Source of the DNA: a bacterium
GTDB taxonomy: Bacteria; Auribacterota; UBA3054
Length of the DNA stretch: 64,000 nucleotides
Reading direction: 5' to 3'
NCBI GenBank assembly: GCA_017557885.1
Contig: JAFYXV010000007.1
Coordinates: 248,001 to 312,000, forward strand
Under the pieces are notes generated by a model, which worked only from the letters and a program-made list of their open reading frames with translations, did no database searches and was not told the DNA's origin. This document shows, in pieces, positions 33,301 through 40,886 of the stretch. Numbering within the stretch: the stretch's first letter is position 1; every line of letters starts with the position of its first letter. The position numbers and the translations under genes are program-made.

Positions 33301-35016
33301 ATGGCATCTGAAGATCTTATTCTGGATATTCTGCTTGAGCAAGGCAAAATAAAACAGGAGAACATTGATAAGTGTCGCGACAATCTGGGCGTCAGAGCCT
33401 CCACCATGCTGGAGCTTCTGTGCCTTGACGGCGTTATCAAGGAAGAGGACTTGGTGGCCTTCCTGGTCGATTATCTTTCCGTCCCTTCCGTCGCCCTCGC
33501 CGACCACACCATTCCTCCTGAAGTGATCCAGTGCGTTCCCGGCGAATTCGTCCGCAACAACCACATCATGCCCTTTAAGCTGGAGAACAACACTCTGACC
33601 GTCGGCATGGTGAACCCCATGGACGTTGACGTCGTTGACAACCTGACTGTTGAACTAAACAAGAACCCCCAGACCCAGGGCATTTCCGTCGAGACCGCTA
33701 TCGCCGGCCCCATCGACATTCAGAATGCCATAGACCTTTACTACCGCGGGCAGCAGTTCGAAACGGCTGTCAGTGAGGCTGAGGAAGGGGACTACAGCGA
33801 AGCGCTGAAAGGGATCGGCAACATCTCCGGCGGCGAGGGCGAGGACGAGGCGCCTATCATTCGTTTCGTCTCCGCCATCATCACCCAGGCCTACCGCATG
33901 CGCGCTTCCGATATTCACATTGAGCCTCTTGAAAAGCGCATTCGTATCCGCTACCGCATCGACGGCGTTTTGAAAGAGATGGAATCGCCTCCCAAGAGGC
34001 TGCAGGGCCCCATCATGTCGCGTTTGAAAATCATGTCCGGCATGAACATGGCTGAACGCAGGATCCCTCAGGACGGCCGTATTAAATTCAAAGTCGACAA
34101 GGTGGTGCTGGACCTGCGCGTCTCCAACCTCCCCGGCACGCACGGCGAATCGGTGGTCATGCGTATTCTGGACAAATCCTCCCTGATGCTCGGCCTTTCC
34201 GAACTGGGCTTCCTGGATGAGGACGAGAACACCTTCCGTCATCTGATCAGCATGCCTAACGGCGTTCTTCTGGTCACGGGCCCGACAGGTTCCGGCAAGA
34301 CCACGACGCTTTACGGCTGCTTGAACTTCCTCAATAAACCGGACGTCAAGCTGATCACCGTGGAAGACCCCGTGGAATACATGCTGGGCGGCATCAACCA
34401 GGTCCAGGTGAACGACGAGATCAACTTCACCTTCAGCCACGCCCTCCGTTCCATTCTGCGTCAGGCCCCGAACATCATCATGGTGGGCGAGATCCGAGAC
34501 AGAGTGACGGCCGAGATCGCCACCCAGGCGTCCCTGACCGGACACCTGGTGTTCTCGACGCTGCACACCAACGACGCGCCTTCCGCCATCACCCGTTTGA
34601 TCGATATGGGCGTGAAGCCCTTCCTGGTGGCGACTTCCGTCATCGGCGTCATGGCCCAGCGTCTCGCCCGTACCGTCTGCAAGAACTGCGCCTGCGAGTA
34701 CGTTCCGGATCCCCAGGTCTGCAAAGTGATGCACCTCTCCGACGAATACATCAAGTCTCACAAATGGATCCATGGCGCCGGCTGTGAAGTTTGCAACGGC
34801 ACCGGTTACAAAGGACGTAAAGGTCTCTTCGAGATCATGGTCGTGACTGACTCCATCCGCCGTCTGGTCTATGAGTGCGTGCCGGCCAACGACATCCGCG
34901 CCGAAGCCAGGAAAAACGGCATGGCCACGCTGCGCGAGGACGGTCTTAAGAAAGCCGAACGCGGCATCACCACGCTGGAGGAAGTCCTGCGTATAACCGC
35001 GGTCGACGAGGCCTAA
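33301..35016 (+). CDS. GspE/PilB-type secretion ATPase, first copy
   Basis: Cytoplasmic hexameric ATPase that drives pseudopilus or pilus assembly. The N-terminal MshEN domain (LILDILLEQGKIKQENID) is followed by the ASDIHIEPLEKRIRIRYRID box, Walker A GPTGSGKTTTLYG and the His box TGHLVFSTLHTNDAPS. A C-terminal Cys4 zinc site follows (CKNC, CEVC). The Walker B segment reads RQAPNIIMVGEIRD (residues 387-400), where the family norm is RQDPD. Length is 571 residues. It is 15 bases upstream of a second copy. The start has an A-rich CTGAAAAAATT leader. Confidence 0.92.
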   Translation: MASEDLILDILLEQGKIKQENIDKCRDNLGVRASTMLELLCLDGVIKEEDLVAFLVDYLSVPSVALADHTIPPEVIQCVPGEFVRNNHIMPFKLENNTLTVGMVNPMDVDVVDNLTVELNKNPQTQGISVETAIAGPIDIQNAIDLYYRGQQFETAVSEAEEGDYSEALKGIGNISGGEGEDEAPIIRFVSAIITQAYRMRASDIHIEPLEKRIRIRYRIDGVLKEMESPPKRLQGPIMSRLKIMSGMNMAERRIPQDGRIKFKVDKVVLDLRVSNLPGTHGESVVMRILDKSSLMLGLSELGFLDEDENTFRHLISMPNGVLLVTGPTGSGKTTTLYGCLNFLNKPDVKLITVEDPVEYMLGGINQVQVNDEINFTFSHALRSILRQAPNIIMVGEIRDRVTAEIATQASLTGHLVFSTLHTNDAPSAITRLIDMGVKPFLVATSVIGVMAQRLARTVCKNCACEYVPDPQVCKVMHLSDEYIKSHKWIHGAGCEVCNGTGYKGRKGLFEIMVVTDSIRRLVYECVPANDIRAEARKNGMATLREDGLKKAERGITTLEEVLRITAVDEA

Positions 35017-35031
35017 TTAGGAGATTGATTT

Positions 35032-36726
35032 ATGGCATTTGATATTGAAACTTTAGGTCAAGCTTTAATAGATCAGGGCACCGCGACTCAGGAACAGATC
35101 ACCGCGGCCATGCAGGAAGCGACCGCCAACGGCGTTCCCATCGAAGTCGTTCTTTCCCAGAAGAACATAGCGACTTTGGAACAGATCCACGAAGCGGTCT
35201 CCATGGCTTACGGCATGCCCTTCGTCTCCCTTGATTACAAGCATATTCCGGAAGACGTCCTCGATCTCGTCACGCCTTCCTCCGCGGAACTCTACCGCGC
35301 CATACCTTATAAACGCGAGGAAAACGGCTCTGTCTGCGTGGCGATGGCCGACTTGGAAAACCTTTCCGCCGTCGATACCCTGCGCTACAACCTGGGCGTG
35401 GACGTGACTCCCGCCCTGACCACCGACGACCAGATCGAAGCGGTCCTGGAAGGCTACTATAGAAAGAAAGCCGAATCCCTGGACGAACTGATCAACGACC
35501 TGGCGGCCCTGAGGCCCGAGGAACTGGCGGAAGACGAAAATTCCGCGCAGAATCAGAGCGGACCTGTGGTCAAGCTTCTGGAACTCATTCTGGTCCAGGC
35601 GGTGAAAGACGGCGCTTCCGACGTGCACTTCGAGCCTTTCGAAGACGTCTTCAAGATCCGCTACCGCGTGGACGGCTCTCTTTACGAACTCGTTCCGCCG
35701 CCCAAGACGCTGGCTCCGGCCCTGGCCTCCCGTATCAAAGTTATGGCCGGCCTTAAGATCGCCGAGCGCCGTCTTCCCCAGGACGGCCGTATCACGGCCC
35801 GCATCGCCGGCCGCCAGATCGACCTGCGCGTTTCCACGCTGCCCACCATGTTCGGCGAATCCGTCGTGGTGCGAATCCTGGACCGCGAAGCGGTGAAACT
35901 CGATCTGCACAACCTCGGTCTTGAAGACGACGTGCGCGAGAAACTGACGGAGATCGTTTTGAGGCCGAACGGCATCGTGCTGGTGACCGGGCCTACCGGC
36001 TGCGGCAAGACCACCACGCTTTACGCCTGCCTGGCCCGCATCAACGACATCGAATCGAAAGTGATCACCACCGAAGACCCGGTGGAATACGACGTGGAAG
36101 GCGTCGTGCAGGTGCCTATCAACGAAGCGGTCGGCCTTACTTACGCCAGATCCCTTCGTTCCATCCTGCGCCAGGACCCCGACCGAATCATGGTGGGGGA
36201 GATCCGCGACCTTGAGACCACCCAGATCGCTATTCAGGCGTCCCTTACGGGACACTTGGTGCTTTCAACGCTGCACACCAACGACGCGCCGACCACCATC
36301 ACCCGTCTCATCGATATGGGCACCGAGCCCTTCCTTATCGGCTCCACCCTCCAGTGCGTGGTGGCTCAGCGACTCATCAGGAAGATCTGCCCCTTCTGCA
36401 AGACGGAATACAAGCCCACGCCGGAAGAGCTGAAGCGCCTGGATCCCCAGCACCCCGACGCCTACGGCGACGTTACGTTCTACCACGGCACCGGCTGCCC
36501 GCACTGCAACAATTCTGGCTACCGCGGCCGTACCGGCATCTACGAGATGCTCGAGATAAACGACGAACTGCGCGACATGATCAACGACCGCGCGCCGGCC
36601 ACCGCATTGCGCGACAAGGCCCGCGAACACGGCATGAGATCTTTGCGCGAGGACGGCATATTGAAGATCAAGCGCGGCATCACGACGATCTCTGAAGTCT
36701 GCCGCAGCACCATCGCCCACGGTTAA
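35032..36726 (+). CDS. GspE/PilB-type secretion ATPase, second copy
   Basis: Paralogue of the preceding gene, 564 residues. It has the MshEN N-terminal domain, ASDVHFEPFEDVFKIRYRVD, Walker A GPTGCGKTTTLYA, the canonical RQDPDRIMVGEIRD (from residue 380), TGHLVLSTLHTNDAP and a zinc site with CPFC and CPHC. All catalytic residues look intact, so this is the better candidate for the main motor. A Shine-Dalgarno sequence TAGGAG precedes the start. It is followed by the GspF/PilC gene. Confidence 0.93.
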   Translation: MAFDIETLGQALIDQGTATQEQITAAMQEATANGVPIEVVLSQKNIATLEQIHEAVSMAYGMPFVSLDYKHIPEDVLDLVTPSSAELYRAIPYKREENGSVCVAMADLENLSAVDTLRYNLGVDVTPALTTDDQIEAVLEGYYRKKAESLDELINDLAALRPEELAEDENSAQNQSGPVVKLLELILVQAVKDGASDVHFEPFEDVFKIRYRVDGSLYELVPPPKTLAPALASRIKVMAGLKIAERRLPQDGRITARIAGRQIDLRVSTLPTMFGESVVVRILDREAVKLDLHNLGLEDDVREKLTEIVLRPNGIVLVTGPTGCGKTTTLYACLARINDIESKVITTEDPVEYDVEGVVQVPINEAVGLTYARSLRSILRQDPDRIMVGEIRDLETTQIAIQASLTGHLVLSTLHTNDAPTTITRLIDMGTEPFLIGSTLQCVVAQRLIRKICPFCKTEYKPTPEELKRLDPQHPDAYGDVTFYHGTGCPHCNNSGYRGRTGIYEMLEINDELRDMINDRAPATALRDKAREHGMRSLREDGILKIKRGITTISEVCRSTIAHG

Positions 36727-36771
36727 AAAGAAAAAAACAATTAATATTGATTTCATAAATCGGAGGAAATC

Positions 36772-37893
36772 ATGAGCACTGCTCCAAAAAAGAAAGGTAA
36801 ATTCGGCGACATCCGCATCGGCGGCCTGAAAAAGGCCACTGTGGCTGACATCGCTCTGTTTACGCGCCAGCTGGCCACTCTTCTGGACGCCGGCCTTCCG
36901 CTGGTCAGAAGTATCAGACTGCTTCAACAGCAGCAGCCCCCCGGAACCCAGCTTGGCTCCGTTCTGAAAGAAGTCGTGGCCGGCGTGGAAAGCGGCAAAA
37001 CTTTCTCGGACTCCCTTTCCAAGTTCCCGAAAGTCTTCGACGCCCTGTTCGTCAACATGGTGAGAGCCGGCGAAGCCGGCGGCGTCATCGAGACCGTTTT
37101 GAACCGTCTGGCGGACTTCAGCGAAAAGAGCGAAAAGTTGAAAAAGCGCGTGAAAGGCGCCATGACCTATCCTATCGTCATTTTGACCATCGCTTTGCTG
37201 GTCTGCGTGCTCTTGCTTGTCTTCGTCATTCCTAAATTCCAGGGCATGTTCGAACAGCAGGGCAACAAGATGCCTTGGATCACCCAGACTTTGATCGACC
37301 TCTCCCACGGAGTGGTAAGCATCTTCACCAGCCCCATCAAGCTGATCATCGCCGCGGCGGTCATCTTCTGCCTTGTCACGATCTGGAAAGCCGTCAAGCG
37401 TTCCAAAGCCGGCGCGTATATGATCGACCGCTTCCTTATTTCGGCGCCCGTATTCGGCACTCTTATAAGAAAGTCCATCATCGCCCGCTTCACGCGTACC
37501 CTTGGCACACTTCTCAACGCCGGCGTGCCCATTCTGCAGGCTCTTGACATCGTTAAAGACGCCGTGGGCAACCTGGTGGTCGCCAAAGTCATCAACAACG
37601 TGCACGCCTCCATCAAGGAGGGCGGATCGGTTACCGAGCCGCTCGCCGAATCCGGCATCTTCGACGGCATGGTGACGGGCATGCTGAGCGTCGGTGAAGA
37701 AACCGGCACGATGGCGCCCATGCTTCTCCGTATCGCAGACACCTACGACGACGACGTGGACTCCGCGGTGGACAGCCTGTCCTCCATCATCGAGCCGTTG
37801 CTGATCGTCTTCCTGGCCTTGATCGTCGGTACCATCGTTATCGCGATGTTCTTGCCGATGACCGCCATGTTGAAAGGCGTCGGCGGCGTGTAA
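36772..37893 (+). CDS. GspF/PilC-type inner-membrane platform protein
   Basis: Polytopic platform that couples the ATPase to pilin polymerisation. Two T2SSF domains are visible. The first begins DIALFTRQLATLLDAGLPLVRS, and the second IARFTRTLGTLLNAGVPILQAL. Each is followed by hydrophobic helices, and the protein ends with IVGTIVIAMFLPMTAMLKGV. Length is 373 residues, slightly short of the usual 400. A terminator follows. Confidence 0.95.
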   Translation: MSTAPKKKGKFGDIRIGGLKKATVADIALFTRQLATLLDAGLPLVRSIRLLQQQQPPGTQLGSVLKEVVAGVESGKTFSDSLSKFPKVFDALFVNMVRAGEAGGVIETVLNRLADFSEKSEKLKKRVKGAMTYPIVILTIALLVCVLLLVFVIPKFQGMFEQQGNKMPWITQTLIDLSHGVVSIFTSPIKLIIAAAVIFCLVTIWKAVKRSKAGAYMIDRFLISAPVFGTLIRKSIIARFTRTLGTLLNAGVPILQALDIVKDAVGNLVVAKVINNVHASIKEGGSVTEPLAESGIFDGMVTGMLSVGEETGTMAPMLLRIADTYDDDVDSAVDSLSSIIEPLLIVFLALIVGTIVIAMFLPMTAMLKGVGGV

Positions 37894-37910
37894 TCACCAT
37901 CCGGCCAATG

Positions 37911-37947
37911 AAAAAGCGGCCGCCCCACCGGGCGGTCGCTTTTTTTG
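37911..37947 (+). terminator. Rho-independent terminator after the gspE-gspE-gspF group
   Basis: AGCGGCCGCCC (37915-37925), loop CACC, GGGCGGTCGCT (37930-37940), then eight T. An A run upstream extends the stem. Confidence 0.93.
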
Positions 37948-37959
37948 AAAAGGAGCGAA

Positions 37960-39159
37960 ATGACTAAGATCAAGATGACCACTCCCCTGGTGGAGATGGA
38001 CGGCGACGAGATGACCAGAGTGATCTGGAAACTCATCAAGGACATCCTCATACTCCCTTACGTCGATTTGAATACGGAGTATTACGACCTGGGGTTGGAA
38101 AACAGGGAGAAGACCAAAGACGAAGTGACCGTGGCGGCGGCTTTGGCCAACAAGAAATACGGCGTGGCGGTCAAATGCGCCACCATAACTCCCAACGCCG
38201 CCAGGGTGCAGGAATACAACCTTACGGAAATGTGGAAGTCGCCCAACGGCACCATCAGGGCCATCCTTGACGGCACGGTCTTCAGGACGCCCATACTGGT
38301 CAAAGGCGTCGTTCCCTATATTTCCAGCTGGAAAAAGCCCATCACCATCGCCCGCCACGCCTACGGCGACATCTATAAGAACAGCGAGATGATAACCGAG
38401 GAAGGCGACAAGGCGGAGCTCGTGGTGACAGGCAAGGACGGCAAGGAAAGAAGGCAGCTCATCCATAAATTCGACGGCCCGGGCATCATCCAGGGCGTCC
38501 ACAACACGGACCGTTCCATCAGGAATTTCGCCAAGACCTGCTTTAATTTTGCCCTGGAAAAACGCGAGGACCTCTGGTTCGCCGCCAAGGACACTATCTC
38601 CAAAAAGTACGACCACCGCTTCAAGGACATCTTCAGCGAGATCTTCGAGGAGGAGGGCTACAAGGAGAAGTTCGCGGAAAGTGGAATAGAATACTTCTAC
38701 ACGCTCATCGACGACGCGGTGGCCCGCGTCGTGAGATCCGAGGGCGGCTACATCTGGGGCTGCAAGAACTACGACGGCGACGTTTTCTCTGATTTCATCG
38801 CCACGGCCTTCGGAAGCCTGGCCATGATGACCTCCGTTCTGGTCTCGCCGGAAGGCGCTTATGAATACGAGGCGGCCCACGGCACGGTGCAGCGTCACTA
38901 TTACAAGCACCTCAAGGGCGAATCTACTTCCACCAATTCCGTGGCGACCATCTTCGCCTGGAGCGGGGCTTTGAGGAAGAGGGGAGAGCTGGACCGCAAC
39001 GAAGAATTGGTGAAGTTCGCCAATAAACTGGAGGAGGCGACCATAGCCGTTATAGAGAGCGGAAGGATGACCAAGGATCTCTGCCTGGTCTCCACTCTGA
39101 AGGATAAGACGCCTCTCAACACCGAGGAATTCCTGCTGGCCGTGAGGGATGCGCTCTAA
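37960..39159 (+). CDS. icd: Isocitrate dehydrogenase (NADP-type, eukaryotic-like subfamily)
   Basis: Oxidative decarboxylation of isocitrate to 2-oxoglutarate in the TCA cycle. The ATG at 37960 follows AAGGAG with good spacing; an in-frame TTG 15 bases earlier lies in the terminator and is rejected. [51 protein letters not shown] and [14 protein letters not shown] are hallmarks of the homodimeric NADP class. Length is 399 residues. Confidence 0.96.
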   Translation: MTKIKMTTPLVEMDGDEMTRVIWKLIKDILILPYVDLNTEYYDLGLENREKTKDEVTVAAALANKKYGVAVKCATITPNAARVQEYNLTEMWKSPNGTIRAILDGTVFRTPILVKGVVPYISSWKKPITIARHAYGDIYKNSEMITEEGDKAELVVTGKDGKERRQLIHKFDGPGIIQGVHNTDRSIRNFAKTCFNFALEKREDLWFAAKDTISKKYDHRFKDIFSEIFEEEGYKEKFAESGIEYFYTLIDDAVARVVRSEGGYIWGCKNYDGDVFSDFIATAFGSLAMMTSVLVSPEGAYEYEAAHGTVQRHYYKHLKGESTSTNSVATIFAWSGALRKRGELDRNEELVKFANKLEEATIAVIESGRMTKDLCLVSTLKDKTPLNTEEFLLAVRDAL

Positions 39160-39178
39160 TGCCTGAGCGTTTCCCTCA

Positions 39179-39224
39179 AGGCTTTTCCAGGGAGGAGGCC
39201 CCCTCCCTTGATTTTGAAAAGCCT
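39179..39224 (+). terminator. Long hairpin after icd, possible terminator
   Basis: An outer stem AGGCTTTTC (39179-39187) pairs with GAAAAGCCT (39216-39224). Inside it AGGGAGG (39189-39195) pairs with CCTCCCT (39202-39208). The T-rich stretch lies inside the outer stem, so two mutually exclusive folds are possible. Confidence 0.6.
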
Positions 39225-39262
39225 ATTTGATAACATAAGTGAACCTAATTTGGGAAGCAAAC

Positions 39263-39526
39263 ATGCGATTTATCGTAGTACTTTTAGTCCTGACCATACT
39301 AGGTGTCTTCGCTATCCTAACTTTCCAGCCCGTCAGTTTGGAGCTGAAGGAGCTTGAACTAAAGGAGCAGCAGAAGACCGAAGAGGCCAACGCTTTGAGA
39401 AAAGAAAACGAAGAGCTGAAAAAGGAACTGCATCTTTTGAAGCACAACAAATTCTATCTTGAAAAGTTCGCCAGGGAAAACTTCGGATTAAGCAAGACAA
39501 ACGAATTGATCTTTAAATTCGATTAG
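39263..39526 (+). CDS. FtsB/DivIC-like septum formation initiator
   Basis: Short membrane protein of 87 residues with one transmembrane helix (residues 3-20), then a coiled coil rich in Leu, Glu and Lys. It ends FARENFGLSKTNELIFKF, matching the conserved end of the family (AREnlGm...E). It is predicted to join the divisome. An upstream in-frame GTG would add eight polar residues before the helix and is less likely. Confidence 0.8.
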   Translation: MRFIVVLLVLTILGVFAILTFQPVSLELKELELKEQQKTEEANALRKENEELKKELHLLKHNKFYLEKFARENFGLSKTNELIFKFD

Positions 39527-39533
39527 CAGTGAT

Positions 39534-39610
<77 letters not shown>

Positions 39611-39617
39611 AATATTC

Positions 39618-39694
39618 GGCGGAGTAGCTCAGTTGGTCAGAGCAGCGGAATCATAATCCGCGTGTCGTGGGTTCGACTCCCTCCTCCGCTACCA
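39618..39694 (+). tRNA. tRNA-Met (CAT anticodon, elongator; tRNA-Ile2 not excluded)
   Basis: A full 77-base cloverleaf with encoded CCA. Acceptor GGCGGAG pairs with CTCCGCT, with a G:U at 1:72. The anticodon loop is ATCATAA. CAT-anticodon genes may also be lysidine-modified Ile tRNAs, and sequence alone here does not settle it. Confidence 0.92.
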
Positions 39695-39700
39695 AAACTT

Positions 39701-39727
39701 AAAAGCGGTCCTTCGGGCCGCTTTTTT
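39701..39727 (+). terminator. Rho-independent terminator after the tRNA pair
   Basis: AAAAGCGGTCC, a short TTC-type loop, then GGGCCGCTTTTTT. The stem contains one G:U pair. Confidence 0.9.
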
Positions 39728-39778
39728 CTTTTTCGTTTTTTCCTACGGCGTATGAGCGCTTTTCGCCTTTTTCTTCCC

Positions 39779-39807
39779 TTGACACTATGCGCTCATTTCC
39801 ATAAAAT
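39779..39807 (+). promoter_or_regulatory. Strong sigma-70-type promoter of the DHH phosphoesterase gene
   Basis: TTGACA (39779-39784), 17-base spacer, TAAAAT (39802-39807). The expected start of transcription, about 39813-39816, is only 2-5 bases before ATG 39818. Confidence 0.8.
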
Positions 39808-39817
39808 AATAATAATA

Positions 39818-40858
39818 ATGAAATATGGTAATTCACACTTCAGCAACCTGCTGCGCGGCGAGAGGACCGCGGAAAAGCTCTCCCGGCTTTACTCGCTTCT
39901 GAAAAACGACGACAGGCTGGCCATCTTGATGTACGGCGAGCCCGATCCGGACTCCCTTGCCTCCGCCTGGGCCCTTATGGAGCTCCTGAAGGGCCGTCTG
40001 GGGGAGTGCGTCATCATATCCTTGGAGCACATAAAGAGGCAGCAGAACCAGATCTTCGCCCGCAAACTGAAGATACCCTTCCAGATCCAGCATGAAGTGG
40101 AGTGGGAGAAATACACCAAGTTCGCGCTGGTGGACGCCCAGCCGGATTTCTTCAAGCCGCCCCTTCCCATTTCCTTCGACATAATAATCGACCATCATCC
40201 CAAGAAGGGGAATTATCCCTTCAAGTTTTCCGACATCCGGCCGCGCTACGGCTCCACCGCCACCATCTTGCTGGAGTATCTCGTGACGGCGCAGATGCCT
40301 TTGGGGAAAAAGCTGGCCACAGCTCTGTGCTACGGCCTCAGCACCGACACCGACGACCTTGTGAGAGGCGTTTCGCCCCAGGACGTGGCGGCCCTCGGGC
40401 TTCTGAAGCCCAGGACGGACACGGCGCTGCTGCATTCCCTTGAGCTGGCGGAGATCCCCAGGTCTTACGTGCCTTATTTCACGGAAGCCCTGCAGCTGGT
40501 CCAGACCGGCGGGCTCTGCCCCGTAGTCTGTTTTTCCAAAGTGCCCTCCCCGGACGTCTGCGTGCACATCGCCGACTTTCTCTCCCAGTTCACCTCCATG
40601 AAATGGGTGGCCGTGGGCGGCATGTGCGGGCCCACTCTGCACGTGGTGCTGAGGGAGAGCGCCATCGGCGCGGACGTTGGCAAGATCGCCAGGCTGCGCC
40701 TGTCGCACTTGGGCAGCGCCGGCGGCCACAAGGGCAAATCCAGGGCCGCCATCCCCAGGGAAAAGGTGGAGGAGATCCTGGGCAAGGAGCCCTCCGACCA
40801 GGCTTTGACGGAATGGCTCAGGACCATCCTGAGGCAGAGCAAATCGAAAAGACAATAA
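39818..40858 (+). CDS. DHH/DHHA1-family phosphoesterase (NrnA-like)
   Basis: Predicted to degrade nano-RNA or 3'-phosphoadenosine phosphate. The DHH motif is in FDIIIDHHPKKG near residue 120, with DPDSLASAWAL near residue 45. RYGSTATILLEYL and LCYGLSTDTDDL follow. The DHHA1 end has LGSAGGHKGKSRAAIP, the GGHxxA-type motif. Length is 346 residues. The ATG lies in ATAATAATAATG without a Shine-Dalgarno sequence and almost at the predicted transcription start, so the message is probably leaderless. Longer in-frame extensions run back through the tRNA and are rejected. Confidence 0.85.
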   Translation: MKYGNSHFSNLLRGERTAEKLSRLYSLLKNDDRLAILMYGEPDPDSLASAWALMELLKGRLGECVIISLEHIKRQQNQIFARKLKIPFQIQHEVEWEKYTKFALVDAQPDFFKPPLPISFDIIIDHHPKKGNYPFKFSDIRPRYGSTATILLEYLVTAQMPLGKKLATALCYGLSTDTDDLVRGVSPQDVAALGLLKPRTDTALLHSLELAEIPRSYVPYFTEALQLVQTGGLCPVVCFSKVPSPDVCVHIADFLSQFTSMKWVAVGGMCGPTLHVVLRESAIGADVGKIARLRLSHLGSAGGHKGKSRAAIPREKVEEILGKEPSDQALTEWLRTILRQSKSKRQ

Positions 40859-40886
40859 AAAGGCAAAATAAATTTTAAGGAGAATT

